DNA of 64,000 bases from Acarospora socialis (taxonomy: Eukaryota; Ascomycota; Lecanoromycetes; Acarosporales; Acarosporaceae): positions 1,922,001 to 1,986,000 of the forward strand of contig JAMYGW020000005.1 of NCBI GenBank assembly GCA_025617375.2, read 5' to 3'. Shown in pieces: positions 12,023 through 24,669 of this stretch (positions are counted from its first letter, which is position 1; each line of letters opens with the position of its first letter). The notes beneath the pieces are model-generated. The model ran no database searches, had not been told where the DNA came from, and worked only from the letters and a program-made list of their open reading frames with translations. The position numbers were made by a program, and so were the translations under genes.

Positions 12023-13905
12023 ATGACCAGCAAGCTGTCGTCAACAAGCATTCCCGCCCCGAGCGTCTTGGAAATTGACAGGTCCAAGTATCCGTTCAGC
12101 AGTCCGCTTTTTGAGCCGGAGACGACGGATGGGTTGCGGGTTCAACATCTTCTGGATAAGGTAATTAAGTGGTCGAGGAGGTCGGAGTTAAGCTATTTTG
12201 AGGTCGTGGATGGGAAGGGAGGTATGCTGCTTTCAAGTTTGGACTTATCGGAGGGTAGGGTGTTTGAAAATCTTACAAGCTAATAGGAGGTGAGGTGTGA
12301 GATAGATCTTTATGAGGGCATGGATGTTGGGGATGATGTGGTTGCGGACTTTGTATATGTGAGTTTAACTCGTACGATTCTGCGCGATCGGTAGGGCTAA
12401 TGATTGCTCAGGATACGCAACGGTCTCCTCAACTTAGGATCTTGTACACTACCAACCCCATCATACCTAATAACTTAGCTGACGGGACTCATTTGATGAT
12501 AGCTTTATCGAGATAGGTTTTAAATTCTGGACATTCCCCTACCTGACCAGAGAAAGATTCATTGAACTACTAGAGAAGACCAGCGTGCCCCCTACATTGA
12601 TCGAGGCCTTCATCAGCACGACCGGAGCCTCGATAGGATCTCCAGTCTACTCGGACGGAGATCAAGAGAAGGTCATCGCTTATCGTACGTGGCAAACGGT
12701 CGTCTACCTGGAGTATAGCACTTACAGCCTCACAAGCAGAACTCTTGGTTAGCTTTTCCCACAATAACTTCTTCAACCCAGCCGTCTATTTCCGGTACGA
12801 CTTCTCGACCTGCCGCACTACCTGCCTCGTCTTCGGAAACTATCTCAGCCGCATCCAGAAGCGCTTCCAGCAAGTCTTTCCAGGAAACCTCAGCATCGGC
12901 ACCGGCCTGCCGCAGCAATACCATAGGGACCCTTTCCTCGTCCTCAGTATCATCGGTGCAGAATACGTTTCCGCTATAAAAGCCAAAAGCTCCGAACTCA
13001 CCGCCATGTTTGTCGAGCAGCGTAAACAAACGGGCGTCATGGGCCACCTCTTTGACAGATCGTTGCGAGTCAGTCCATCGGCGTTGCCGGCGCGCATCAA
13101 GGGTCTTCATGTTTGCAATCATCATTTGGGGTACTTTATGGATATCTTAGAATTCCAGATCTCATTTGTGGCGTTCTTACAGCGACAACATCGGATCTTT
13201 AACGAACTGCAGACAAAGGTGATGATTGACGGAGCGGATGGGAATGAAATTCGTTGTATGAAGGACGAGTCAATGGCAAGCCAGAAGGTGTCGGTGTCAC
13301 TAGACCTGAGTGCGAGCCTCCTGCACACTTTGTTATCCAATGTCAGGACAATGAGTCGTGATACAGAGACTAGCATTAGCATCGTAAGTTATCTCTCGTC
13401 TCTCTCTGCTAACTCTTCTCACCGCCTTCATCAACAACTGTATTGACCGATAACAGGTCCAGAGCATAATTTCCCAATTCGACTCTAGCACCAACATCTC
13501 CATCGCCCATGATCTAAAGAAAGATAGCGTGGCCATGAAAACTGTCGCCGGCTTGACCATGGTTTTTCTTCCTGGCACCTTTACCGCTGTACGTCACTCA
13601 CCACCCTTTTTCCCATTCGTCTTCTTCCACCATTCTGCCCCACCCTTCTTGTCCACAAAGCATTCCGCCTTCCCTTTTATAACCTCACTGACGGGGATGG
13701 AAAACAGACGTTCTTCAGCATGGTCTTCTTCCACGTTACCGACGACCCCGAACCGCGTCTGACTGTCAACCAACACTGGTGGCTCTACGTCGCTGTCACG
13801 GTTCCGCTGACCGGGCTGGTCCTTGCCGTTTGGCTTGGGTGGATGAGGTGGCAGAGACGAGGGATGCCGAAAGACGTTGAGCGCGAAGACTCGGGTGAGA
13901 AATGA
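12023..13905 (+). CDS. CorA-like two-helix membrane protein (fungal family)
   Basis: Seven exons: 12023-12221, 12306-12358, 12412-12443, 12503-12684, 12740-13383, 13457-13588 and 13708-13905. Together they make 1440 nt (479 residues) in one frame. Several introns have good branch sites, for example GCTGAC before 12502. The long soluble N-part is followed by a helical stretch and then the signature KTVAGLTMVFLPGTFTATFF at about 395-414. A second transmembrane helix (WWLYVAVTVPLTGLVLAVWLGW) and a basic tail follow. Two terminal helices after a long helix are the plan of CorA Mg2+ channels. The GMN selectivity motif between the helices is not present (FFSM instead), so ion transport is uncertain. 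Many fungi carry such proteins of unknown role. The first intron boundaries are the least certain. Confidence 0.65.
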
Positions 13906-14787
13906 GAAGGTCACAGGAGAGGGAGTTTCTGGGTATAAGCAGGGAGAGCGAATTTTCTCCTCAAGTGGGTTGATTGTGTCAAAGCACTTATTGATTGTTG
14001 ATTTGAATTAAACAGCGACTACCTGAGTACCTCTCAGAGACCCGAATAAGCGAAGCTGACCTCTCTTCCGGTACTTTCCTCTCAGATACCGTAAGGACCA
14101 ACCTGCTGCTATTCCTGCGCCCTCCTCTATCTTCCAAGCTTTTGGAGGCTTGCCCTTAGCGTCTTGAAACCCAACCCAGAGCTCATCTTCCACGAATAAG
14201 AGCAGTAGTAGAACCAAAAGCCAGTACGTTCGCAAAGATCAGGGTATAGTTCTAGGTCGTTGATAATGAATGCCAATCATTCAATAGAGCACTCCAGTAC
14301 ACCAGTTAAATGTAACATTAGGAAAAGCTGGCCATGTTACATAGCTAAAGAATCAAAGGGAGTGTATGGGAACAACAATTGCATAGGCTTGTGGAGTACG
14401 AAGTACTTCGTTCGCACACGGTCTTGGCGAAGGACCACAACGGCTTTCATTCATGACCAGATACCCATAGCGTGCACACTGCTGGTTGTTGACGAGGATT
14501 TGTAAGCTGTGTAATATTGATGTGTGCAGTCACTGGCCAGTGAATATATCAACTATCTATCTTGAATAGTTGCGTCTCTTCAGGATAAGAAACGATGTGA
14601 TGTTGACATGTTTGAGCAAGTCTTGGCAGGGAGCATATCCGGAAAGCTACCCCTGTTCACTTTATCGTTAGCGCTAGCAGCAACTCAAGAAACGTCGTCA
14701 GCCTGCCAGCGTTAATATCAACACCCCATTGTTGCGCCACCTTATCTCAAAGGACGTGCTTGAGAACAGGCCTTAAAAGCAATCATC
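13906..14787. other. Intergenic upstream of PAN1
   Basis: About 880 bases. A 75-codon minus-strand frame at 14008-14235 begins with a Leu-rich stretch but has no supporting context. The PAN1 promoter should lie here. No other structure seen. Confidence 0.4.
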
Positions 14788-17700
14788 ATGTTCTCAAGCT
14801 CGAACTCATTCTTAGGTGGAGGAAACAGCGGTCGTCCAGGACCCCCCCAGTATGGCCAACAATCGTTCTCCAGTATACCACAAGGCCAGCAGCAATCCAC
14901 CGGCTTCGCACCTCAGTCTACGGGGTACGCAGGCGGCTCCTTGCAACCTCAGTACACCGGCTATCCTCCTCCAACACAACAACAAAATTATCAGGCTGCG
15001 CCTCAACAACCACAATTCACCGGCTATCCTTCTCAACCGCAAGGCTCCTTTCAGAATCCCCCGCCGCTGCAGCAGTCCTACTCAACAGGACAGCTACCGC
15101 TCCAACAAGCTCAGCCGCAGAAGACTGGGCTGACATCTTCACAAATCGCTCAATCCTTTCAGTCTGCCCCAGCATCTCAGCAGCCGGCTTTGAAGGCAGC
15201 TAAAGCAAGCGCGAAGATACCCAGCATAAGACTATCATTCATTACGGCCTCGGATCAAGCCAAGTTTGAGCAACTGTTCAAATCAGCAGTTGGGGATGGA
15301 CAAGCTTTGGATGGTACGATGACTGCTGTGATATGGCTTCGTGGAGATGCTGATAAGCGATAAGGGGAGAAAGCCAAGGACCTCCTTTTGCGCTCAAAGC
15401 TACCCGGAAGCGCTCTTTCTCAGATATGGTAAGATAAGCAAATCAATGTAGGGAGCTCTATTGCTAAATTTCATAGGACGCTAGCCGACACAACAAAGTC
15501 AGGCCAGCTACTCTTCCCTGAATTTGCACTCGCAATGTACCTTTGTAACCTGAAACTCGTCGGCAAGGACCTACCAGCATCACTTCCTGAGCGTATTGCA
15601 AACGAGGTCTCGAGCATGGTCGACATCATCTCATTCGGAGTACCAGACGATCGACCCCAAGCAGTATCACGAAGCAATGCGCCTAACTTCGACGCACCGT
15701 TACAACAAAGCGCAGCCTCCATTCCCAGCATCCAACAACCGCAACCACAAGCATCAAACAGTCAACTGCTGTCCCAGATCAATGCGCAGCCGACAGGCTT
15801 TGCATCGCAGTACAATCCTCAGCCGCAACCTACGGGATTCCAGCCACAATCCACCGGCTTTCAACAGCTAGGAGGTTTCGGTCCTCAACAGACTGGTCTC
15901 CAACAAAATCCACAAGCTACGGGATACTCTGGCCCTCGGCCTCCGATGCCATCGATGCCCTACACTGATAGCATCCTGCCAATGCAAACTGGCGTTCCAT
16001 TGATGCCTCTCAATGCACAGCCAACAGGACGTCCGGGGCAATGGGGTCTAGTGAACGCCCCGGCATCCGGTTTGCCTAATATCGACGCTTTACAGCAGCG
16101 TATGATGCCTCAGCCGGGACGAGAAGGTGGTTACACCACTGCCGGCTTGTCGGGTAGTGCTACTGTACCGTGGGCAGTCACTAAGGATGAGAAGAAGATT
16201 TACGACCAATTGTTCAAGGCATGGGATGGCTTCAACAAAGGTTTTATCGGCGGTGACGTAGCTATCGAAGTCATGGGCCAGAGCGGGTTGGACAAGTCTG
16301 ATCTAGAAAAGATCTGGACTTTGTCCGATCCCGGCAATAAAGGAAGACTTAATATGGATGAGTTTGCTGTGGCAATGCATTTGATCTACCGCAAATTGAA
16401 CGGTTACCCAGTACCTAATCGACTACCGCCGGAACTGGTGCCACCGTCAACTAGAAACATCGCCGATTCTATTGGCACAGTCAAATCCTTGCTCTCTCAG
16501 GACGCCGAGACTAGGAAGACCTCCGGGGCCTTTTTGCAGCCTCAGAGGACTGGCGTTAGCTACTTGAAGAATCACTCTTTCCGAACCGATTCTAGTCCGT
16601 CAACGTTTACCAGAAAAGACGCCACTGTGTTCAGAAATAATGACGACGATGTTGGCTATAAATCGAGTGCGCGACGGCGGCTTGGTAACGGCGGCCGCAC
16701 TCCTTCACCCGTGCAATCATCTTCACCCTCATCAGAAATGTCGAACGACGAGTTGTCCATTGAAAAGCTGCGTAAGAAAGTTCGAGAGAAGCAGGTGCTC
16801 CTTGACGCCATGGATTTCAAAGACGAGAATGCTGCAGAGGAGGATGATGAGCTTGACCGAAGAGATAGACGTGATGCAGAGGAACTATTTCGCCGCATCC
16901 GTCGTGTGCAAGAGGACATTGATGATCATCCAAGTGCGGCTTTGAGGAACGTAGATTCGAGTGCTGAGCGACGGGCACTCAAGCGCCAGCTCCAAGCTCT
17001 GACCGATCGTCTTCCAGAAATTGCATCCGAGGTACGAAAGACAGAGCGGAGCATCGCTGATGCGAAGCTCGAGCTCTTCCGACTCAAGGATGCTAAAGCG
17101 CACCCTGACAGCACTGCGGCAATAGTGGGGACTGGGCCCGGAGGCTCTGTTACAGAGTCGGACAGACTCAAGGCGCGGGCCAAGGCGATGATGCAGCAAC
17201 GGTCAGCGGCTCTGACGGGTAAGACGAGTTCTACTGGCGGTGATGACCCATCGGCAGCGGCAAAACGGATGGAAGAGGAGAACTCCCGTATCAGATCTGA
17301 GAAAGAAAATAACGAGCGGATGGTTAGAGATGTTGAGGACAGCGTTCGAGACTTTTCGAGAGGCCTCGAAGACAGCTTAAAGGATGGTGGGGAAGACAGT
17401 ACCAGCGAGCACGAAAGGAGACGGTGGGAAGAAGGACTGGGAGTCGAGGATGAGGTTAAAGATTTCATCTTTGATTTGCAGAGGAGCAGCAGGAGTGCGA
17501 GGATTAGGAGCCAAGAGTAAGTTCGGAGAACTGTCAAATGATGCAATATGCTTACGTTCCATAGCACCGGTCGGAGTTCGCGAAATCGCGAAACGGAAGA
17601 TTCAATACAGCAAGCAGACAGGAGACGGTCACTGACTCCAAAACGGTACGACAGTCCGGCGAAGACGAGTGAGACTACTTCAAGGCTTGCGGCAACACCC

Positions 17701-19354
17701 TCATCAACAGGGACCTCATCTTACTCGTCGTTCAAGACAGGCGAGGATCGAGCAGCTTTCATCAAGGCACAAGCCGAGCAGCGTATGGCTGAACGTTTAG
17801 CAGCTCTTGGGCTCAAGCCACCCACTAAGTCAGGGGAGTCGGCGCAGCAGAGACAAGAGCGAGAAAAGAAAGAACGAGAAGATCGCCTTCGACAAGCCGA
17901 GGCTGAGGACAACAAACGAGAACAGGAGAGGCAACGCAGACTTGCTGATGAGCAAGTATCTCCGCCGTCAGCTACCAAGTCGAGCGGGAAGAAACCTCCG
18001 CCGCCACCAATTCGCAAGACTCGAGCAGGCAGCACAGACCAAGCTGAAGTGAAGAAGAAAGCCGAAGACGATGCAAGGAAGGCGCAGCTTGAACACGAGG
18101 GTAAGGAGAAAGCGATCCGTGAGCAGCAGGAAGTTCAAGAGGCAGAAACACGGCACATGGAGTACGTTTAATGCGTTATGTCCCGAAGGAACATCCATAT
18201 ACTGATAACGTCACAGGGATCAAGCCAAACGCCAAGAGGACGAATTAGCCCGGGAGCGTGACGTGGCACAAGCTCGTCTGAGAGCACTGGAGGAACAAGT
18301 CAAGCAAGGAAAGGTGAAGAAGCAAGAAGAGAAGCGGCGAAAACAAGCCGCCGAACGTGAGGCCAAGGAGAAAGAAGCCAAACTTGCCGCTCAGCGGGCG
18401 GAACTCGAAGCAGCAAAGGAGAGGGAGCGGCAGCTCCAATTGCAGCTCGAGAGCCTGGATGATGACGACTCGTCGGATGATGAAGGGCCGCAAGAGATTA
18501 CACCGCAGGAAACGACGCCTACTAATAGTCAGGTCCTGTCTCGGGATGCTATTTCGCCTACATCAGCTCCGATGTCCGCGCCACCGCTGCCTCCGCCTTC
18601 TGCACCAGAACCAGCTCCACCGATCAGTAGCCCACCGCGAGCAATGCCAGCGCAACCGGTCGCAGACACAGAAACGAAGAACCCATTCTTCAAGAAACTC
18701 AGTCAATCCAACGAACCATCCTCATCAGCTCCAATGCCAGTCATCTCACCAAACAACGAAGTCTCCACCAACCCCTTCCACCGCCTAACCCAGAATCAAT
18801 CCCAACCGCAAGCCGACACCACGCGCTCAACAGCCCCACTCGAACCCCACCCCACCGGCCCTCGCCCCTCCCGCGTCCGGCCCGAAGAAGACGAATGGTC
18901 CGTCGTCGACTCTGACACCGAAACCAACGACGACGATGACGAACCCCCAGCCGGCGGCTCCGCCAAGCACCTCGCCTCCATCCTTTTCGGCACCATGGGT
19001 CCGCCCAGACCGCTGTCTGCCATGGACAAAGACTCTTCCTCTCCCACCACCGCCGGCGGTCCTTCGTCACCGCCACCACTGCCGCCCTTACCGGGGAGCG
19101 GTGCACCCAACGCGCCGCCCCCTCCGCCCCCGCCGATGCCGGGCAGTTTCCCTGGAGGTGTGGGCGGTGCTCCTCCTGCCGTGCCGCCGCCACCTCCACC
19201 ACCGCCGTCTGGGCCGGGTAATGCTAGTGTAGGTGGTGGTGGTGGTGGTGGAGTTGGGGCGCTGTTGGGTGAAATCCAGGCTGGGAGGGGGTTGAGGAAG
19301 GTGCAGACTAAGGATCGGAGTCAGGCGAGTAGTGCGGGGAGGGTATTGGGTTAG
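14788..19354 (+). CDS. PAN1: Actin cytoskeleton-regulatory complex protein PAN1
   Basis: Exons 14788-15313, 15365-15428, 15477-17516, 17565-18161 and 18217-19354 (introns 48-55 nt) give 1454 residues, a normal PAN1 length. PAN1 is the endocytic coat scaffold that activates Arp2/3 at cortical actin patches with End3 and Sla1. It has two EH domains, at about residues 145-240 ([23 protein letters not shown], reconstituted by two introns) and 425-520 ([23 protein letters not shown]). Around and between them are many Q-x-TG repeats (QPTGF, QSTGY, QPTGR) that resemble Ark1/Prk1 kinase sites. A long charged coiled coil (about 620-1180) follows, then Pro-rich segments including [10 protein letters not shown] and PPPPPPPP, and a WH2-like actin-binding end ([14 protein letters not shown]). 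Assembly through these kinases is known in yeast; here it is inferred. Confidence 0.93.
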
Positions 19355-19823
19355 GGTTGTATAGATGGATGGTTTGCTTGCTTCCGGGGACAGGAGGGGA
19401 GGGGAGGTGAGGTGAGGTAATGGGAAGGGGGACTGATGGCTTGTCTGGGTGTTTAGAGGCGGAAGGAGATCAATTTGTGTGTTTTGCAGAACGTGGGGAT
19501 GTGAGAGGCTAATGTTCGGGAGGGGTGGTAGGTAGGGTGAACCGTGTAGTTAGGGGAGAGGAAAGGTAAGTTAACTTGTTTATCAGTGCGGACTCTCTGT
19601 CTGTACTATATTCCACATGCACCCCTGTATCTATCAAAACCGAAACCAACAGCACAGCAAAACCGAACTCAGCACGGTTCCATTTCATCCATTACGTGAA
19701 GTAGCTACGCTCTTCTACCCCACTCCCTGCCTCGAAACCCTAAGCACAAGGGGAGGACAAACCCCAGCCTCGAAAACCGCGACCATTCCCATCGCGCCTT
19801 CCGAAGCCCTGACGCCTTCCGAC
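19355..19823. other. Intergenic, convergent 3' ends of PAN1 and RPB11
   Basis: About 470 bases. The PAN1 side is G-rich with short GGGGA/GGTGA runs (19390-19430). It holds the two 3' UTRs. No gene seen. Confidence 0.45.
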
Positions 19824-20879
19824 TTAACGAGCAGCACCCGTACCGCCGTTCGCCCCTCCATTTCCGTTCGCGCCACCTCCGTTCCCATTCCCGCTATCGC
19901 CCACCAACTTGCGTAACTCCCATTCTTTCGTGAACTCGCGGCTCAGCGTGCTGAGGTCGGAGACGAGGTCGCGGCAGGCTTGGACGACGGCGGCGCGGGG
20001 CGTGATGGTGCCGTCTGTTTGGACACGGAGCTCGAAGGATCTGTTTACCTGTGTTTAGCAGCGGGTTGGTATGGGGTGGTGGGGAAAGGAAGGGGGCGGG
20101 GAAGGGGAAGGAGGAGGGTGGGGTGTGGGTGTGGGTGTGGGTGTGGTGTGAGAGACAAGGAAGGAGAGCGAGAGGAGGAAGAGGTACGAGCATGAGGGAG
20201 AGGGAAGGGAAGGGGGTGGAGCGATATGGAGAGTTTGGAGAAGTGGGGGGGTTAGTGAGAAAGGAGGAGAGGGAAAGGGGGGAGAAGAGATAGGGATACG
20301 TACGAGAAGAGCGGATGAGGGACCTTGTAGCCGGCAAAGGTGACGTGGTTGCTCTGGAGCAGGCGGGAGCGCAACATGTTGCCGAGGGTGTGGTCTTCTT
20401 TGGCGAAGGTGAAGAGGGATGAGGACGGGATGCCTGTGTGGTGGAAGGAATGTCGAGGTTAGTTAGGTTGCTTTGTAGTTATAGGATTACCACAAAGACG
20501 TCGAAGAAGCGCGTCGTGGTGTGATATATTCTGGTATGATGTGTGGGTTGGAGAGATGCGCGCTGAGGGAGTAGAGTGGAGTAGAGTGAGTGAATTACAA
20601 CGCAGCAAAGTGGGCGAAAAGCAAAAGGAGAGGAGAAGAATGGTACTTACGCGTGTCAGGAGTCTCGGTCACTTTCTTCTCGCCGTCTCCGAGGAGGAAA
20701 AGCTCGAACCTAGGTTGGAGGTTGTCTTCAGCGTTAAGCTCTCCGCGTGCGGTGTAGTAGTTCCGTTCAGCGGTGTTGATGCCGGATTGACCCGCCTCAA
20801 CAGGGTCGTAGGAGACCCCGCCGGAGGAAACGGAGGGGCGGTTGGAGGCAGCGGGGCGGGTGTAGGGATGGTCGGACAT
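19824..20879 (-). CDS. RPB11: DNA-directed RNA polymerase II subunit RPB11
   Basis: Three minus-strand exons (20879-20651, 20433-20304, 20040-19824) give 191 residues. RPB11 pairs with RPB3 to start assembly of the Pol II core. The conserved block [20 protein letters not shown] ... [25 protein letters not shown] is the RPB11/AC19 dimerisation fold and is rebuilt by both introns. Compared with yeast RPB11 (120 aa), there is an N-terminal extension of about 50 residues ([20 protein letters not shown]) and a Gly/Asn-rich tail (NGNGGGANGNGGANGG). The introns (217 and 263 nt) are unusually long for this window. Intron 2 carries a GGGTGT-type tandem repeat. The gene is convergent with PAN1. Confidence 0.92.
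20116..20152. repeat. GTGTGG/GGGTGT short tandem repeat
   Basis: About five tandem copies of a 6-bp GGGTGT unit lie inside RPB11 intron 2. The whole stretch 20080-20290 is purine/G-rich on the plus strand (CT-rich in the RPB11 transcript). Confidence 0.8.
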
Positions 20880-22189
20880 TGTGAATGTGTCTTGTTTCGT
20901 TTGAGGGGTGAGGGTGAAGTGTGACGGGGTGTTGGGGTTGTGATGTGTAGGTTGTGGGTAGAAGTTGTGAGTGCTTGAGTGTTGTTGTTGACGGAGTAAG
21001 GTATCTTGCTTGGTTGCACATAGCACCAACTGAACCTCAACTCTCGGCGACGACATAATCGACGACATCATTGCATCCTCGCAGAGGTGCTCTGCCGAAA
21101 ACCTCGCCACTCAAAACAACACTTCCACAACATCTCCCCTTGTCATGATTGGCAACATGGGCTCTTTTGTTCATATATGACTGAAGGCAGACCAAAGTAT
21201 ATAGAGAAAGAGGAAACTTTGCTTCAAGGTTGTGTCTTCACATATGGAGTTGAGATATGCGCACCTATCTGGAGCGTTCATTTTGTCTCTCTAAGAACCT
21301 ATTTCTTAGATGGCTTGATTCCTTTCTTTCCAAGATGCTGCGGCGCGCAGCCTGTCAATATCTGTTATGCTGCCTTCATATGCTGTTTGCCTAGGCTTTT
21401 GCTTGCTATGGCGACGACATACTTGTATATGGCGAGCTCTAGATGTGGACGCACAGAGCTGTGTCAACAAGGAAGAGGATTGGTTGCATTCACTTTAATA
21501 TTCGGCTAAACCATTAGTGTTGAAGTCACGGGGTCAGGAAGATTAGTGGGGTCACGGGATCAGCCGGGGAAGGGGATGTTTCGTGATGACCGAGGCAGCC
21601 CTTAACCTACCTTAGATATTCTAACCGTTCTGACTTAGGACCACTTTACCTTCCTGACTAAGGACACTACCACTACCGTACAAATAACGACATGGCGCAT
21701 GCTATTGGAGCTTTATTTGTCATGTACGATGGTGCTTTGAAGTGGCCTGATCTGACTCACATTTGGAAGACCGAGCAGCATGGCAGACCACTAGAGACAG
21801 TCTTATATGCGACAGGATCCCAGATAGGTATCAATTGGAACAAGTCGACAGGGGCACATCACGGCCAGGGCACAAGTGGTGAAAAAGACCAGCAAAACTC
21901 GTGCCGTCTTACTCCGTTTGCTTCAATCGTCTCAGACTGTGGGGCAGCACATAGCCTGGTGCTATAACACCTTTGCGCCCGCATTATTCACAGGCATTGT
22001 GGAGTCTTCTATGTGTGAATGCGTTCTCAATTGCTCTTTTCTTCAGTCCCACCATCGCATCGTCCCTGCTTTGTCAATTGACCGAGAAGGCAGACATTGA
22101 ACAAGATTCTCGAGACACTCACAATCTTCAACCGGGCAGCTGTCGAATACTAGTCTTACTTTTTGGATATCCCATTCAGTCTCAGCATC
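20880..22189. other. Divergent intergenic region RPB11 / nitronate monooxygenase
   Basis: About 1.3 kb between two divergent starts. Frames at 21087-21509 and 21692-22100 have no known motif. Imperfect direct repeats (CTGACTTAGGACCAC and CTGACTAAGGACAC) sit at about 21630-21670. Likely holds both promoters. Confidence 0.4.
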
Positions 22190-23236
22190 ATGAACTCCAC
22201 TCTACAGCAGTCCTACCCTTGGGCAAGTGCACCGTTCATCGTCGCCGCTCCTATGCGACCAATTGCTCGAGCTCCTCTGGCAGTAGCCGTGTCCGAAGCC
22301 GGTGGCTTAGGTTTCATTGCAGCCGGGTTCGAGGTTGAGGGCCTCGACAAGGACCTCCAACACGCCACAGAACTACTCAAGCACTCATCCATCTCTGACG
22401 TCCCGTCTGGTGTCCTCCCAGTTGGCGTCGGTTTCATCAATTGGGGTGCCAATTTCGACTTGGCCTTGAAAGCGGTGAAGAAATATACACCCGCCGCGGT
22501 ATGGTTCTTCGCACCGCGGGAGCTGAAGGATCTGGCCCCGTGGACGGAGGGCGTGAGGGAAGTCAGCCAGGGGAAGACGAAGATTTGGATTCAGATCGGC
22601 ACCGTCGCCGACGCGGTGGAACTCTGCAAGCTGTGCAAGCCGGATGTCTTGGTCGTCCAGGGCGCAGATGCCGGTGGTCACGGACTCGAGCATGGCGCGG
22701 GTATAATCAGCCTGCTACCCGAAGTTGCCGATACCCTCAAGGCAGAGGGTTACGGCAACATTCCATTGATTGGGACTGGTGGAATTGTTGAGGGAAGAGG
22801 TGTTGCGGCCTGTCTTACGCTAGGAGCACACGGTGTCGCCATGGGCACGAGGTTCCTGGCCAGCAAGGAAGCTACCATCTCCCGCGGCTATCAAGAGGAA
22901 GTCGTCAGGGCGAAGGATGGCGGAGTCAGTACCAACCGGTCCATAGTCTACGACTACTTGCGTGGGACGACTGGCTGGCCGGCTCGGTACAACGGCCGAG
23001 GTCTCAGCAATCAGAGCTACGACGATGCCCTGGCTGGGATGTCCAGAGAGGAGAACAAGAGGCTGTACGATGAGGCTTTGAAGACAGGGGATGCGGGCTG
23101 GGGCGTGAAAGGAAGGTTGACCACATATGCTGGTACGGGAGTAGGCTTGATCAAAGAAGTCAGCAGTGCGAAAGACATTGTCGACGAAGTGAGGCGGTCG
23201 GCCAGGAAACTGCTGCGGCAATCCAGCAAGCTATGA
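22190..23236 (+). CDS. Nitronate monooxygenase (2-nitropropane dioxygenase family)
   Basis: Single exon of 348 residues. The first ATG is 22190 (MNSTLQQSYPWA); the frame upstream has only a TTG. It is an FMN-dependent TIM-barrel enzyme that oxidises alkyl nitronates such as propionate 3-nitronate, a mitochondrial toxin, so it probably detoxifies. Family marks are the N-terminal IVAAPMRPIARAPLAVAVS and SEAGGLGFIAAG, the FMN-binding QGADAGGHG at about residue 161-169, and IPLIGTGGIVEGRGVAACLTLGAHGVAMGTRF. The length agrees with class I fungal enzymes. It lies alone between RPB11 and a long non-coding stretch. Confidence 0.88.
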   Translation: MNSTLQQSYPWASAPFIVAAPMRPIARAPLAVAVSEAGGLGFIAAGFEVEGLDKDLQHATELLKHSSISDVPSGVLPVGVGFINWGANFDLALKAVKKYTPAAVWFFAPRELKDLAPWTEGVREVSQGKTKIWIQIGTVADAVELCKLCKPDVLVVQGADAGGHGLEHGAGIISLLPEVADTLKAEGYGNIPLIGTGGIVEGRGVAACLTLGAHGVAMGTRFLASKEATISRGYQEEVVRAKDGGVSTNRSIVYDYLRGTTGWPARYNGRGLSNQSYDDALAGMSREENKRLYDEALKTGDAGWGVKGRLTTYAGTGVGLIKEVSSAKDIVDEVRRSARKLLRQSSKL

Positions 23237-24669
23237 TTGTAACTGAAGTCAAGCTATTGCCTCGCCGTCCGGCTATGCTCAAGAAATGGACTTGGTCGGT
23301 AAAGCAAGAGCTGCAGAGCAACCCTAAAAAGAGAACGAGCATGCTGCCACTTTTTCTTCCGGAAGAAGCTTCCCAAGAACCCAGTCGTGACTCCACTGGC
23401 TTTGCCAACTTTTGTCTAGATTAGATAGACAGCAAACATTTCTCCCCAATAATTGACATCAGCCCTTGCTTGCCAGCGAAGCTTGACACTACTCATGTTG
23501 TACCAGAACGGAAGTGCTTGCGATCGAAGATCTCGAGAGTCGTAGAGGGAGCGGTGGTACGTAAATCGTCCGTGGGGCGGATGCTCCCAAGAACTCGGTC
23601 ATGACGTCCCAGCCACAGGTCCTTCTCCTCCGGGTATGAGCTGCATCTCATATTAGCCCTCTGACGTTTCGGACGATCCACATCCACCGCACCATGCAGA
23701 TATTGTTCCCGTTAAGCAGTATCTTCGGTAGCTTCGTTTGCGATCCACTGTAGTCACTAACGCCCAGAGTCAGCTCCCAGGTTCAGTTCAACTCCAACAC
23801 TCGAGTTCACTCGCAATTCTGTGACGTCCTCTAGTACCATATCTTCGACCCTCGTCAGTACCCGGCGCCCAGTGCAGTCTTCGTAGGTTCGTGTACTAAC
23901 TGACGTAGTCGTCGAAGCCGAGAAGAGTTCCGGTGAATTCTGTAGCAGCCATGGTGTGAGTTCCCTTGATGCTTGAATTGGACGGTGAGAGTGATCGGCG
24001 TACCTTTGTCGCCCTTCATGACGACCCAGATCTTCGATCCGACGCATTTGTCGATCAGCTCTGGATGATATTTAGCTCGTTGCAGTGCTCAAGAGAGGTG
24101 TTGTTACCTAGAGGTAAGAGCTGCGACGCCATCTCGAAAGGGCCTACAGTATGCGATTTGCTGCTGGTACGAAATGGTCAGGTACGGATTATCTCGTACT
24201 GGATCCCCGAGCGCTAGTGCTGCGCTAAAGCCCCACGTTAACGTTGAAACGAGATTAGATCTCTTGACATAGCGGGCGCTAACCCATCTAATTCCATGCT
24301 TTGCTACGGAGTACATCACGTCCCTCCTACAACGAGTGACTCACCTTTGCGGATTGGCTCCTCGGCCATGGACGTGAAGAAGGGCCATGCCACCACGTCC
24401 CAGTGCATCGACAACACTGAGAGCAGGCTCTTACGGTGCTGTCACGCACAGTTTGCCACCGCGTAGTGGAGGGATGCATCTCTTTACCGATGGCGGTGGT
24501 CCATCGTCCGCTGTGGAGCCTTTGGCGTATGTCGGATCTACAGACTCTGGGGATGTGTGCTGACTGATCAAGCCCTCCTCGGGATCCAATACCGTCTACA
24601 CATCCTCCTCGGCATGACTTTACGTGGAAACCATCTCAAGACATCATATTCCACTCTCGATTGATACCT
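23237..24669. other. Intergenic upstream of exonuclease-domain gene
   Basis: About 1.4 kb with only short frames on both strands and no motif I can name. No repeat found. The exonuclease gene promoter is expected at its right end. Confidence 0.4.

Noticed and set aside
14008-14235. 75-codon minus-strand frame with a Leu-rich start (possible signal peptide)
   Set aside because: Too short and without cysteine pattern, homology or context.
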